Counted from the first letter of the stretch, positions 33,555 through 42,865 are shown. The stretch is 64,000 bases of DNA from Candidatus Saccharicenans sp. (GCA_024653215.1 JANLFU010000002.1:62001-126000); one strand, 5' to 3'. Numbers and translations: made by a program. Notes: generated by a model not told the origin, from the sequence alone.

Positions 33555-36257
33555 TCAGGTTTCCCTCATCAGGAATTCATATTTTCCTGATTCCACCCAG
33601 AAGACCGGTTCCCGGTTCAGTTCGGCCAGGGTCACTCCCAGCCGCGGGTCTTCGGCCACGAATTCGTCTTTCTCCCAGAGCAGCAGGCCCGATTCTTTGA
33701 TCAGGTAATCACGCCAGAGGCGGGGCAAGGTTAGCCGGGCCCTGGTCCCGACCGGAACCGTCAGTTTTAGCTTAAACTCGGATTCCCTTTTCTCCCAGTC
33801 AACCGCTATTTCACCCTGGATGGTGACCAGACGACATCGAACTTCATCCAGCCCGGGATAAGGTTTAACCTCGAATACTTTCCAGCCGGGTTCTATCGGT
33901 TGCAGCCCGGCCAATCCCCGGTAGAACCAGGCGTCCGCGCTGCCGAACATGGCATGGTTGTGCGAGTTCATGCCCTGGCCGGTGAGCTTTTCCCATCTTT
34001 CCCAGAGACTGGTGGCGCCTTCCCTGACCATGTAGCCCCAGCCGGGATAGGAATCCTGGAGGATTATCTTCAGGGCCACGTCCGGCAGCCCGAATTTTTC
34101 CAGCACCTCAAACAGAAAGCGGGTTCCGATTACCCCGGTGTCGGGGTGATAATCGTGCCGGATGACCAGCGATTCCAGCAGGGCTTTAAGCACGTTTTCT
34201 TTTGCCTCTTCGGGAACCAGGTCCAGGAGGAGCGGCAGCAGGTTGGCCGTCTGGTCCGGGAAGCGGTCTGCCGGCCCCTGTCGCAGGGCTTTGTATTGCC
34301 TTTCTTGAAGGTAAGCCCGGTTGAAAGCCGCCTTGATCTGCCCGGCCAGCTCCTGGTATTGCCTGGATTCTTCCTTCCTTCCCACCAGCTCGCAGATGCT
34401 GGCAAAAATCTGCACGTCGTGATAGTAGAACCAGGTGGCCACCAGGTCCAGCGGGGTTTTCTTGGGCACCATGCCCCCCGGCTGGCACCAGTCGCCGTAT
34501 TTGCCCAGGCCGAGCTGCAGGTTTCCGGTGGCTTTCTGCCTAAGAAAATCTGTGTAATTCTTCAGGCCCTGATAATGCTTGCGCAGGATGTCCCGGTCTC
34601 CGTAAAAATGGTAGAGGTGCCAGCACAGGCTGATGTAGGCCGAGCCCCAGGCCGGGTCGGCCGGATAAACGGCCGGGTTGTAGGGGGGCACGAAATCGGG
34701 CAGGCTGCCATCCTCTCTCTGCGCCTGCCTGATTAAGTTCAGGAAATGGGTGTAGAAGGCGGCCAGGTCAAAATTGTAAGAAGCGGCCTCGGCCGTGGCC
34801 AGGACGTCTCCCAGCCAGCCGTGGCGTTCGTCGCGCTGGGGACAGTCGGTGGGAATGCTCATCAGGTTGGAACGAAAGCTGGTGAGGCAGCAAGCGTGAA
34901 TTCTGTTCAGCAGTTCGCTTGACGACTCAAACTGCCCGCTTCTCTCGACGTCGCTGTGGATGAAGCAGGCCTCCAGGGTATCCTCGTCCGGAGTCCCCGG
35001 GAAGCCGTCCAGTTCCACGTAGCGAAAGCCGTGGTAGGTGAAGTGCGGCTCGTAGACCTCGAGCCTGTCGCCCTTCAGGATGTAAACGTCGGTGGCCCTG
35101 GCCCGGTCGCAGGTGGCCTGGTTCAGGCTGCCGTCGGGGTGGAGGAGCTCGCCGTAGCGGAGCTGAACCTGGGTTCCGGCCGGGCCGCTGACCCGCAGCC
35201 TGGCCCAGCCGGAGATATTCTTCCCGAAATCAAAAATATACCGGCCTTCGCCCGCCGGCCTGATGCTGACCGGCTTCAGTCGGTCGGTAATTCTTATGGG
35301 CGGAATGTTCTGGGCAGCCAGGGCCGGACCGGAAACGGTCACCGCCTTCTGCCAGCCGGAGTCGTCGAAACCCGGCTCGGCCCAGCCCGGCTGTTCCAGG
35401 CGGGCGTCATAATTTTCGCCGAAATAGATGCCGTTTTCCCTGACCGGGCCGCCGGAAACTCGCCAGCTCTCGTCGCTGGTGATGATGTCCAGGCCACCCT
35501 TTTCGTAGTAGATTTCCAGCCGGCAGAGCAACCGCGGCTGGCCGTAGCCATACTTCTGGATGTGGCGGCCGTTGCCGAGAACAACTCCCACCGCATTCTG
35601 TTCCCGGACCAGGTCGGTGACCTCGTAGGCCGAGTACAGGGCGACCTTGTTATAATCCGACCAGCCCGGGTCCAGCACCCGGTCGCCGATTCTCTGCCCG
35701 TTAAAAAACAGGCGGTAATGCCCGAGCCCGCTGATGTAAATCATGGCCCGGGTGGCCCGGCCCCGGCTCTTGAATTCCTTCCTGAGGTAGATTCCCAGGC
35801 ACTGGATGTCCGGTTCTTCGCTCTGTCCCAGCAGGACCGTTGTTGGCCCGGTATAGGTCTCGGGCTCTTCCATGGTAATCCAGCTGGCCCGCAATTTTGA
35901 GGTGCCCATGAAACCGGTGCCAAAGACGGCGATGTCGCTGTAGGGGCTGACCTGCCCGGAGATGTTCCACCAGCGGACTCTCCAGTAGTAGTTCTGGCAG
36001 CTCAGCAGTTCCTCGCCGCCGTAGGGAATGTGGGTGCACTCCTGGCTGCTGACCTGTCCGCTGTCCCAGAAATCGCCTACCTCCTTTTCGCAGAATTCCC
36101 TCTCCGAGGAGACGATGATCTGGTAGGCGGTCTGCTGGTCGCCCCGGAAATCGCTCCTGAGTTTCCAGAAGAACCGTGGTCTGGGGATATCGATGAGCTC
36201 TGGTTCCCTGAGGTACTCTACCCTCAGGTCAAAAGGGGGATGAATCGGCATTCTCAA
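33555..36257 (-). CDS. Alpha-L-rhamnosidase (GH78), cytoplasmic
   Basis: 900-residue glycoside hydrolase releasing L-rhamnose. Order: N-terminal fibronectin-like/jelly-roll domains (LRVEYLREPELIDIPRPRFFW), a carbohydrate-binding region (AMIYISGLGHYRLFFNGQRIGD), and the GH78 (alpha/alpha)6 catalytic domain with the signature SIPTDCPQRDERHGWLGD near residue 465. EGATSLWERWE and NHAMFGSADAWFYRGLAG follow, then a C-terminal beta-sandwich. No signal peptide, so the substrate should be imported oligosaccharide. AGGAG precedes the ATG. rhaA and rhaB lie upstream on the same strand, separated from it by the HEAT and HD-GYP genes. Confidence 0.93.
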   Translation of the reverse strand: MRMPIHPPFDLRVEYLREPELIDIPRPRFFWKLRSDFRGDQQTAYQIIVSSEREFCEKEVGDFWDSGQVSSQECTHIPYGGEELLSCQNYYWRVRWWNISGQVSPYSDIAVFGTGFMGTSKLRASWITMEEPETYTGPTTVLLGQSEEPDIQCLGIYLRKEFKSRGRATRAMIYISGLGHYRLFFNGQRIGDRVLDPGWSDYNKVALYSAYEVTDLVREQNAVGVVLGNGRHIQKYGYGQPRLLCRLEIYYEKGGLDIITSDESWRVSGGPVRENGIYFGENYDARLEQPGWAEPGFDDSGWQKAVTVSGPALAAQNIPPIRITDRLKPVSIRPAGEGRYIFDFGKNISGWARLRVSGPAGTQVQLRYGELLHPDGSLNQATCDRARATDVYILKGDRLEVYEPHFTYHGFRYVELDGFPGTPDEDTLEACFIHSDVERSGQFESSSELLNRIHACCLTSFRSNLMSIPTDCPQRDERHGWLGDVLATAEAASYNFDLAAFYTHFLNLIRQAQREDGSLPDFVPPYNPAVYPADPAWGSAYISLCWHLYHFYGDRDILRKHYQGLKNYTDFLRQKATGNLQLGLGKYGDWCQPGGMVPKKTPLDLVATWFYYHDVQIFASICELVGRKEESRQYQELAGQIKAAFNRAYLQERQYKALRQGPADRFPDQTANLLPLLLDLVPEEAKENVLKALLESLVIRHDYHPDTGVIGTRFLFEVLEKFGLPDVALKIILQDSYPGWGYMVREGATSLWERWEKLTGQGMNSHNHAMFGSADAWFYRGLAGLQPIEPGWKVFEVKPYPGLDEVRCRLVTIQGEIAVDWEKRESEFKLKLTVPVGTRARLTLPRLWRDYLIKESGLLLWEKDEFVAEDPRLGVTLAELNREPVFWVESGKYEFLMRET

Positions 36258-36344
36258 CTCCTGAATATGAAGTTTTCAGGCCGGGCCTCCTGGAACCGGC
36301 TTGAAAATTTTGTCTAATTTTGGTCATCACTTTTTTTCTCCAGT

Positions 36345-37796
36345 TTACATGGCCTGGACCAGGAAATAGTCCGGGACCTCCAGGCCGTAGTCTTCGGGGT
36401 TGATTTCCTTGACAATGGTCCGCCTGAATTTCCTGGACTGGGGGTCGACCTCGGTCAGGTCCACCACCTCGCCGTCGACTTTTTGACCCTGGCTGTCGAC
36501 GATTATTTTAACCCTGGGCCGCAGCAGGAACCTGGCCTCCTGGTTGTTTTCCACCACCAGGCCGACCTCACCGGTGTTTAGCAGCACCAGGCTGCCCACC
36601 GGGAAGATGCCCATCATCTGGACAAAGGTCTTGAGGATAACCGGGTTGAACTCGCTGCCGATATTCTCCAGCATCAGGCTCAGGGCTTCCGAGCGGGTGA
36701 AGGTCTTCTTGCGGTAGACCCGCTTGGTGGTGATGGCGTCGAAGAAGTCGCAGACCTTGACGATGCGGCTGTAGAGGTTGACGTCACTTTTTATTTTTAA
36801 CCGGGGATAACCGGTCAGGTCTTCTTTGATGTGGTGCTCCATGGCCACGTGGATGGCACTCACCGGTAGCCGCCGGAACTCTCGCAGCTGGACCAGCTTT
36901 TCCGCGCCCTGGTGGGGATGGAGTTCCATGATCTTTCTTTCGTCATCAGTCAATTGGCCCGGCTTGTTGAGAATCTCCAGCGGGGTGTCGATCTTGCCCA
37001 GGTCGTGGAAGAAGGCGGCCAGCCCCAGGTCCACCAGCTCGGCCCTGGACAGCCCCAGCCGCCGGCCCAGGGCCACGGCCAGCAGGCTGACGTTGACCGA
37101 GTGGTTCAGGGTGTACTCGTCGTGGTTCTTGATGGTGGTCAGGCCCAGCAGGAAAGACTCGTTGTCAACCAGATGGTTGAAGATGGACTGGATCAGGCGG
37201 CGGGTGGTGTTGAGCCTGATCTGCTCGTTTTCCTTGTTCCTCTCCGACACCTCCCGCAGGTGCAGGATGCTGAGGAAGAAGAGACGGGCGGCGCTTCGCT
37301 CCGGGCTGGGCAGTTTTTCCGAGGCCTCCAGCTTCTCCAGCCGGATCCGCTCCACGTTCTGCTGGACCAGCTCGTTGACTATGTCTTCAAAAGGGGTGGT
37401 CGAGGTCCGCTTCTGGCCGAGGATGTTGACTGCCCGGAGAAGTTCCTCCCGGGAAACCTCTGGTTCAATGGTCAGCAGCCCGATTTCCCGCTTGCGGAAC
37501 TCCTCCAGCAGAAACTTGAAGATGGGGTAGTTGGCCAGGGAAAACTTCAGCCGGGACTGGTTGAAAAAGATGGATTCCCGCTTGATCTTGAAGTTTATTT
37601 CCGGGGCCGCCTCTTTCAATTCCCGCAGGTTCTGGTACAACAGGTCTGTCTGTTCCTGGAGCAGCTCGTTGTTCTCGGCGTACAGCCTGAGAATCTTGAA
37701 AACGATGTAAAACCTGATCAGGAAATTGATGGCCAGCTTCTGCTGTTTCGGGCTGACAGGCTGTTTTGTTTCGGGTTGCAGCGTATCCTCGCTCAT
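36345..37796 (-). CDS. HD-GYP-like phosphohydrolase with N-terminal alpha/beta domain
   Basis: 483 residues. The N-terminal domain (about 20-170) starts IVFKILRLYAENNELLQEQT and includes PEINFKIKRESIFFNQSRLK; it resembles the N-terminal region of the adjacent HEAT protein. A linker leads to an HD-GYP domain: HSVNVSLLAVALGRRLGL, FFHDLGKIDTPLEILNKPG (HD near residue 263), LHPHQGAEKL, and VAMEHHIKEDLTGYP, a variant of the usual HHExxDGxGYP. A C-terminal beta region follows (VGSLVLLNTGEVGLVVENN). HD-GYP enzymes hydrolyse cyclic di-GMP; the altered motif makes activity uncertain. The start overlaps the upstream stop (ATGA). Confidence 0.85.
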   Translation of the reverse strand: MSEDTLQPETKQPVSPKQQKLAINFLIRFYIVFKILRLYAENNELLQEQTDLLYQNLRELKEAAPEINFKIKRESIFFNQSRLKFSLANYPIFKFLLEEFRKREIGLLTIEPEVSREELLRAVNILGQKRTSTTPFEDIVNELVQQNVERIRLEKLEASEKLPSPERSAARLFFLSILHLREVSERNKENEQIRLNTTRRLIQSIFNHLVDNESFLLGLTTIKNHDEYTLNHSVNVSLLAVALGRRLGLSRAELVDLGLAAFFHDLGKIDTPLEILNKPGQLTDDERKIMELHPHQGAEKLVQLREFRRLPVSAIHVAMEHHIKEDLTGYPRLKIKSDVNLYSRIVKVCDFFDAITTKRVYRKKTFTRSEALSLMLENIGSEFNPVILKTFVQMMGIFPVGSLVLLNTGEVGLVVENNQEARFLLRPRVKIIVDSQGQKVDGEVVDLTEVDPQSRKFRRTIVKEINPEDYGLEVPDYFLVQAM

Positions 37797-39679
37797 GTCC
37801 TGTCTCGCTTTTCTCCATCCAGGGTTAACCTGACCAGGGCCTGGCTGGCCGCTTCCCGCACCCGGCGGTTTAAGAACTTTTCTCCCCGGCGCAGCAGTTC
37901 CACGGCTTCAGGGCTGCGGTTGGCTTCCAGGCCGGCCACGGCGCACAGCCTCAGTTCCGTGGCCGAGGGCCACCAGGATTTCTTGAGGTACATCCGTCGC
38001 AGAAAGTTAAAGGCCTCGGGGTTCCGGCTCCGGCCGAGAAACTCGAACAGGGCCTTTTTCTCTTCGAAGGGCTTTTGCCGGAAGGCCCGGCTACCGGTCT
38101 CCTTCATCAACTGGGCCAGGCGGCTCGAATCGCCCAGGTACTTCAGGCTGCCGGTGGCCTTGAGCCGGACCTCCGGGTCCCGGTCGTTCATGAAGCCCAG
38201 GAGTATCTTGTTGGCCATTTCATCCTGGAAGGTCCCCAGCGCCTCGATGGCTTTTAACTTCAAGCCCCTATCGCCGAGCGTTAAAAAATTGCTGAACTGG
38301 GGAATTATCTTCTGGCCGGGCAGGTGCTGCATCACCTCAATGACCGCGGCGGTCAGGGTCGGCTTCTGGTCGTCGATGAAAGCGGGGGCCAGGCCCGGGT
38401 TTTCCTGGAGCTTGCTCCTGACCAGGTTCCGGATATTTTCCCTGAAGTCCTGCTGGTCAATTTTCTCGTAAAGCTCGCCCAGGAAGGGCAGAGCCCTTTC
38501 CCCGAACTGCTGGAGGTAATCAAACAGGGCCGGGTAATTGAGATCGATTTTCTGGTCAACCAGTTTCCTGATTTCATCCAGGATCTGCAGGCTGCCGGCG
38601 CTGGTGGCGAAGGCCTCCAGCCCAGGGAGCTTTTCCGGCTGGTCGCCGGCAATCAGGGCTTTAAGCTCCTTAATTTTCCTGTCCAGGAGAATCGGGATCT
38701 CAAACCGGCCGGACCTGATGCTCTCCTGGTAAAAGTTGCGGAGAATGTCCAGGTTGGCCTGGTACTGCTGCGGGTCCTTTTCCAGGGCCAGGATTTCCAT
38801 CATCAGGTTCAGGAATTCTTCTTCGGGGGAGAGCTGGCGGTTGCGCTCCACCAGCCGGTTGAGCAGCTCCATCTCCTCCGGGCTGAGAGCCACCAGGTCG
38901 GCCAGGCCGCCGGCGGGTTTTCCCGGGCCCGGAACGGGCTCTTCTTTTTGCGGCCGGGTTTCTCCCTCGCCCTCGGCAAAATCAAGGGTCTGCTGCCAGG
39001 TTTCCGGCAGGTCGGGAAGTTCCTGGTCCTCGAACGACTCCAGGGCCTGTTTCTCCTCGGGCCGGAGTTCCAGCTTGCCAGAGAAAATCTTCTCCCGGTT
39101 GACGTTAATCTCCACCGTCCGGCTGGCCAGTTCCTGGGGGATGATCTGCAGTCCCTTCTTGTTCAGGCTTTCGGCCCGTTCCTCCAGGATGCGGTTTTCG
39201 ATGAACTCTTCCGGGGCGTAGTACTGGACGTTGGCCAGGTCTTTCAACCACAGGGCGTTGACCAGGTCGGATTCTTCCGCCGGCTTGGCCGATTCCGAGC
39301 GGACCAGGTCCAGGAACTCGCCGATTTCCTGGTCATCCATCCCCTGGTAGAGGGCCAGCACCCGGAGCCCATCCTTGTAGAAAAAGAAGGGCAGGCTCTT
39401 GCTGGAAATTTCATCCTGGTAGACCGGCTTGCCCCCGTAATAAAAAGCAAACTCGCCGATTTCCAGTTCCAGCTTCTGGAACTGCTCTAAGAATGATTTG
39501 AGCTTGGCGATAAAGTCCTGGCGGAAGTGAATGGCCGAGGCGTGGTGGGCCGGGAAAATCTTCAGGGCGGAGATGGTGTTGGCCAGGGACAGGACCACCT
39601 CCCGGGCCTTCTGGAAGGCCAGGGCCTCATACTCCTTCTCTGATAGTTCCTGGTCTCTGGTCTTATCCTCTGGAGTCAT
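37793..39679 (-). CDS. HEAT-repeat protein paired with HD-GYP protein
   Basis: 628 residues from the ATG at 39679 (the track's start is a TTG two codons earlier). The N-terminal domain, SALKIFPAHHASAIHFRQDF then IGEFAFYYGGKPVYQDE, looks homologous to that of the HD-GYP protein. A Pro/Glu-rich linker follows at about 210-260, then an all-helical C-terminal part with HEAT-like units (TLGDRGLKLKAIEALGTFQD, MNDRDPEVRLKATGSLKYLGD, LRLCAVAGLEANRSPEAVELL). It is probably a cytoplasmic scaffold. No ribosome site is obvious. It overlaps the HD-GYP gene by 4 bases, so the two products are likely made in equal amounts and may interact. Confidence 0.78.
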   Translation of the reverse strand: MTPEDKTRDQELSEKEYEALAFQKAREVVLSLANTISALKIFPAHHASAIHFRQDFIAKLKSFLEQFQKLELEIGEFAFYYGGKPVYQDEISSKSLPFFFYKDGLRVLALYQGMDDQEIGEFLDLVRSESAKPAEESDLVNALWLKDLANVQYYAPEEFIENRILEERAESLNKKGLQIIPQELASRTVEINVNREKIFSGKLELRPEEKQALESFEDQELPDLPETWQQTLDFAEGEGETRPQKEEPVPGPGKPAGGLADLVALSPEEMELLNRLVERNRQLSPEEEFLNLMMEILALEKDPQQYQANLDILRNFYQESIRSGRFEIPILLDRKIKELKALIAGDQPEKLPGLEAFATSAGSLQILDEIRKLVDQKIDLNYPALFDYLQQFGERALPFLGELYEKIDQQDFRENIRNLVRSKLQENPGLAPAFIDDQKPTLTAAVIEVMQHLPGQKIIPQFSNFLTLGDRGLKLKAIEALGTFQDEMANKILLGFMNDRDPEVRLKATGSLKYLGDSSRLAQLMKETGSRAFRQKPFEEKKALFEFLGRSRNPEAFNFLRRMYLKKSWWPSATELRLCAVAGLEANRSPEAVELLRRGEKFLNRRVREAASQALVRLTLDGEKRDRT

Positions 39680-39696
39680 GGTCAAAATTCAGGCAT

Positions 39697-39726
39697 AGTT
39701 TAATGCAGTACCCGAATAATAGTCAA
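39697..39726 (-). promoter_or_regulatory. Candidate promoter of the HEAT/HD-GYP operon
   Basis: Minus strand TTGACT, 18-base spacer, TAAACT, just upstream of the HEAT gene and after the rhaA stop. Confidence 0.33.
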
Positions 39727-39747
39727 ACGGCGGCGGAAGGGCGTGGC

Positions 39748-41010
39748 TCAGCGCTGGCTCAGCACCTGCTCCTCGTAGTCCTTGACCTCGGCCAGCCACA
39801 TGTTTTCCGGCGGGACGTTGTGATTCAGGCAGTAGTAGTCCCAGACCGCTCCCAGGGGCAGGTCGCGGGCCACCTGCCGCCAGGCCAGCTTGACCAGGCT
39901 TTCTCCGGCCAGCTCGGCCTGCTTGATTCTTTCCCAGGGCAGGAGCAGGGCCCGCAGCAGGCTGCGCAGGGTGGACCTGGCTCCCAGCACCCAGGCCCCG
40001 ACCCGGTTCATCGAGGCGTCGAAGTAGTCCAGGGCCAGGTGAATTTTTTCCGGGATGGGGGAGTTGATGATTTCTTCGGCCAGGGTGTCCAGCTCATCGT
40101 TCCCGATGACCACGTGGTCGCTGTCCCAGCGCAGGCCGCGGCTGATGTGGAGGAGTAGCTCGCTGCTGACCTGGAGAATGGCCGAAAGCTTATCGGCCAC
40201 CGACTCGGTCGGATGGAAGTGGCCCAGGTCCAGGCAGACCATCTTTCCTTTCTTCAGGGCATAGGCCAGGTAAAACTCATGGGAACCGACCACGAAGGCT
40301 TCGCTGCCCAGGCCGAAGAGCTTGCTTTCCAGCGAGTCCTTGAGCAGGGTCTGGGAGAACTCCAGCTCAAAGATTTCCTCCAGGGAATCGTAAAGGAGCT
40401 GGCGGTAGAGCCAGCGGTCGGAGGGAATATCCTTCAGCCCGTCCGGGATCCAGAGGTTGTGGATGGAATAGGACTTGAGTTCCCGTCCGAAAAAGGCAGC
40501 AATCTTGCGACAGCACCTGACGTGCTCGACCCAGAATTTTCTTATTTCTTTCCGGGGATGACTCAGGGTCAGGCCCGAGGCCGCCTTGGGGTGGTTGAAG
40601 CAGGTGGCATTGAAATCAAGTTTGATGTTCAGGATTTTGGCCCACTCCACCCAGCCCCGGAAATGGGCGGGCTCATACTCGTTGCGCTCGACCGGCCCGT
40701 TGAATTCCCCGTAAATGGAATGGAGGTTGACCCGGTGGCGCCCGGGAATCAGGGATAGGGCTTTTTCCAGGTCCTGGCGGAGCTCGGCCGCATTCCTGGC
40801 CCGGCCCGGGTGACGGCCGGTGACCTGCAGGCCCGAGCCCTCAAAGCTGATTTCCTGCCATTCGAACCCCTGGACATCGTCTCCCTGCCAGCAGTGCAGG
40901 CTCAGCTGAAATTTCTGCAGTTCTTCCAGGGCCTTTTCGGTGTCAATTCCCAGCTCGCCGTACTTTTCCCTGGCTTCTCGGTAACGTTTATCGACCACAG
41001 TCAGGTCCAT
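39748..41010 (-). CDS. rhaA: L-rhamnose isomerase
   Basis: Converts L-rhamnose to L-rhamnulose. The protein aligns by eye with E. coli RhaA over its whole length: LSLHCWQGDDVQGFEW, GRHPGRARNAAELRQDLEKA, HFRGWVEWAKILNIKLDFNA, LWIPDGLKD, ESKLFGLGSEAFVVGSHEFY, CLDLGHFHPTE and ISRGLRWDSDHVV include the metal-binding Asp/His residues. The ATG at 41010, 6 bases after AGGAGGG, is preferred to the TTG two codons upstream; it gives 420 residues. rhaB ends 70 bases upstream on the same strand. Confidence 0.95.
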   Translation of the reverse strand: MDLTVVDKRYREAREKYGELGIDTEKALEELQKFQLSLHCWQGDDVQGFEWQEISFEGSGLQVTGRHPGRARNAAELRQDLEKALSLIPGRHRVNLHSIYGEFNGPVERNEYEPAHFRGWVEWAKILNIKLDFNATCFNHPKAASGLTLSHPRKEIRKFWVEHVRCCRKIAAFFGRELKSYSIHNLWIPDGLKDIPSDRWLYRQLLYDSLEEIFELEFSQTLLKDSLESKLFGLGSEAFVVGSHEFYLAYALKKGKMVCLDLGHFHPTESVADKLSAILQVSSELLLHISRGLRWDSDHVVIGNDELDTLAEEIINSPIPEKIHLALDYFDASMNRVGAWVLGARSTLRSLLRALLLPWERIKQAELAGESLVKLAWRQVARDLPLGAVWDYYCLNHNVPPENMWLAEVKDYEEQVLSQR

Positions 41011-41035
41011 TATCAACCCTCCTGGATGATGTTTT

Positions 41036-41062
41036 TTTATAATTTTAAGGTTCCGCTGTCAA
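41036..41062 (-). promoter_or_regulatory. Candidate internal promoter between rhaB and rhaA
   Basis: Minus strand TTGACA, a short 15-base spacer, TATAAA. Good hexamers but suboptimal spacing, as in some activator-dependent promoters. Confidence 0.33.
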
Positions 41063-41080
41063 GACCGGGGGAGGAGTAAT

Positions 41081-42553
41081 CTACTTTAGCCCGGTCACCC
41101 GGAGGAAATCCTGGTAACGTTCTGACCAGAGCTCCGGCCGTTGGGGGTTGAATTCTTTTATTTCAAAAGAGTGTCTGACCACTTCTCTTATTTCCTGTCC
41201 ATCGCTTACGGCTCCGGCGGCCAGGGCCTGGACCAGGACGTTGCCGGCCGAGGTGGCCTCGTCCGGGCCGGCCAGCACTCTCAGGCCGGTGGCCTCGGCC
41301 GTGAACTGGTTGAGCAGCTGGTTGCGCGAACCGCCGCCAACGAGGTGAATGGTGCTGAACTTCCGCCCCGTCAACCGAACGAGTTCTTCCACCACCAGCC
41401 GGCTCTTGAAGGCCAGGCTCTCCAGGACGGCCCGGACCGTGGTCCCGATGTCGACCGGTTCTCTCTGCCCGGTCTTCCGGGCGTAAGAGTTTATGGCTTC
41501 AACCATGTTATCGGGATGGAGAAAATCGGGGGCATCAGGGTCCAGGTAAAGGCGGAAGGGCCGGGCGGCCCGGGCCATCTCCACCAGCTGTTCATAGTTA
41601 AGGTCCCGGCTTCTGGCCCAGACCTTGCGGCACTGCTGCAGCGGCCAGAGCCCGGTGACATTCTTCAGGAAACGGATGGTCCGTCCCAGCCCGCTCTCGT
41701 TGGTGAAGTTGGCGGCAAAGGACTGCGGGGTAACCACCGGTTCCGGAAGTTCCACGCCGACCAGTGACCAGGTTCCGGAGCTGATATACAGCCAGTCTTC
41801 GCCCCGGCCCGGGGCCGCGGCCACGGCCGAGGCGGTGTCGTGGCTGGCCACCTGGACAACTTCTATGCCGGGCGCCCCGTCTTCGACCAGCCAGCCGGAA
41901 ATCCTGCCCAGCCGGGTTCCGGGCTGGTTGATTTCCGGAAGTATCGTGGATGGAATTCCCATCCTTTCCAGCAGCTCCGGTATCCAGCCCCGGCTGAAGG
42001 GCGAAAGCATCTGGGAGGTGGAGGCAATGGTCAGCTCGGTCGCCTGTTTTCCGGTCAGCAGGTAATTGATGAGGTCTGGGGTGAACAGCAGCCTGCGGGC
42101 GGCCCAGATTATTCCCGGGTTTTCCTCGAGGTAGCAGTAGAGCTGGAAGAGTGAATTGAACGGCAGAAACTGGATTCCGGTCAGGCGGTAGAGTTCCTCC
42201 CCGGGAAAATTCTTAAAATATTTTTCCATGGCCTGCGGGAAGGAACGGTGGCGGTAGCAGTAGGGAAGGGACAGGAGGTTACCCCGCTCATCCAGCAGGC
42301 CAAAGTCCACGCCCCAGGTGTCCACCCCGAGGCTGGCCACTTCCAGGCCGTCCCGGCGGCAGTCCCGGAGGACTTTCCTGATTTCTTCGAAAAGGTAATA
42401 GATGTTCCAGTGGAGGCGGTTTTCCAGCAGGATGGTCTTGTTGGGAAAGCGGTGGATTTCTTTTAACTCCAGCCGGCCAGCCTGCAGCCGGCCCAGCATG
42501 GCCCGGCCGCTTTCCGCTCCCAGGTCAAAAGCCAGGAAGTTATGAGTGCCCAT
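41081..42553 (-). CDS. rhaB: Rhamnulokinase
   Basis: FGGY-family kinase phosphorylating L-rhamnulose to L-rhamnulose 1-phosphate. The N-terminal ATPase domain has FLAFDLGAESGRAMLG; then LGVDTWGVDFGLLDERGNLL, QFLPFNSLFQLYCYLEE and ASTSQMLSPFSRGW are RhaB-type. The C-terminal domain has YISSGTWSLVGVE and IHLVGGGSRNQLLNQFTA. The ATG at 42553 with AAAGG upstream gives 490 residues; the track's start is a TTG. No rhamnulose-1-phosphate aldolase, mutarotase or rhamnose transporter is in the window. Confidence 0.95.
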   Translation of the reverse strand: MGTHNFLAFDLGAESGRAMLGRLQAGRLELKEIHRFPNKTILLENRLHWNIYYLFEEIRKVLRDCRRDGLEVASLGVDTWGVDFGLLDERGNLLSLPYCYRHRSFPQAMEKYFKNFPGEELYRLTGIQFLPFNSLFQLYCYLEENPGIIWAARRLLFTPDLINYLLTGKQATELTIASTSQMLSPFSRGWIPELLERMGIPSTILPEINQPGTRLGRISGWLVEDGAPGIEVVQVASHDTASAVAAAPGRGEDWLYISSGTWSLVGVELPEPVVTPQSFAANFTNESGLGRTIRFLKNVTGLWPLQQCRKVWARSRDLNYEQLVEMARAARPFRLYLDPDAPDFLHPDNMVEAINSYARKTGQREPVDIGTTVRAVLESLAFKSRLVVEELVRLTGRKFSTIHLVGGGSRNQLLNQFTAEATGLRVLAGPDEATSAGNVLVQALAAGAVSDGQEIREVVRHSFEIKEFNPQRPELWSERYQDFLRVTGLK

Positions 42554-42865
42554 GAAATTGCCTTTCAATTTTTTTCAAGACCTAATTTTAACCGCATTGG
42601 CCCGGAATAATCCAGACTCAGGTTTCAAATTCATGCGGCCCGGGTAAGATCGGCTTCTACTTCTGAGCCCCTGGCTGTCTGGACTCTGAATCCGGCTCTT
42701 GATGGTAGCCTGACCCGGGCGCCTCTGCTCTGAACTGGAAGGTGTTGTCTGAAAAGTATTCCCGCGCAGAGGAAAGTGAGAATAATAATGAAAAATGGTG
42801 CATTGCGGCCACGATTTTTTGAAACCTCATCCCGGATGGTTTATATTAAAGAGCGGGAGCGAGAG
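42554..42865. other. Divergent intergenic region between rhaB and yjbQ
   Basis: 312 bases with no convincing gene. The left side has TAAAAT (minus strand) in front of rhaB without a good -35, compatible with an activator-dependent promoter. The right side holds the promoter of the YjbQ gene. A rhamnose-responsive regulator site may be here, but no clear dyad was seen. Confidence 0.5.
42819..42847 (+). promoter_or_regulatory. Promoter of the YjbQ-family gene
   Basis: TTGAAA, 17-base spacer, TATATT. The start site would be about 12 bases upstream of the ATG at 42866, leaving room for the GGGAG ribosome site. Confidence 0.55.
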
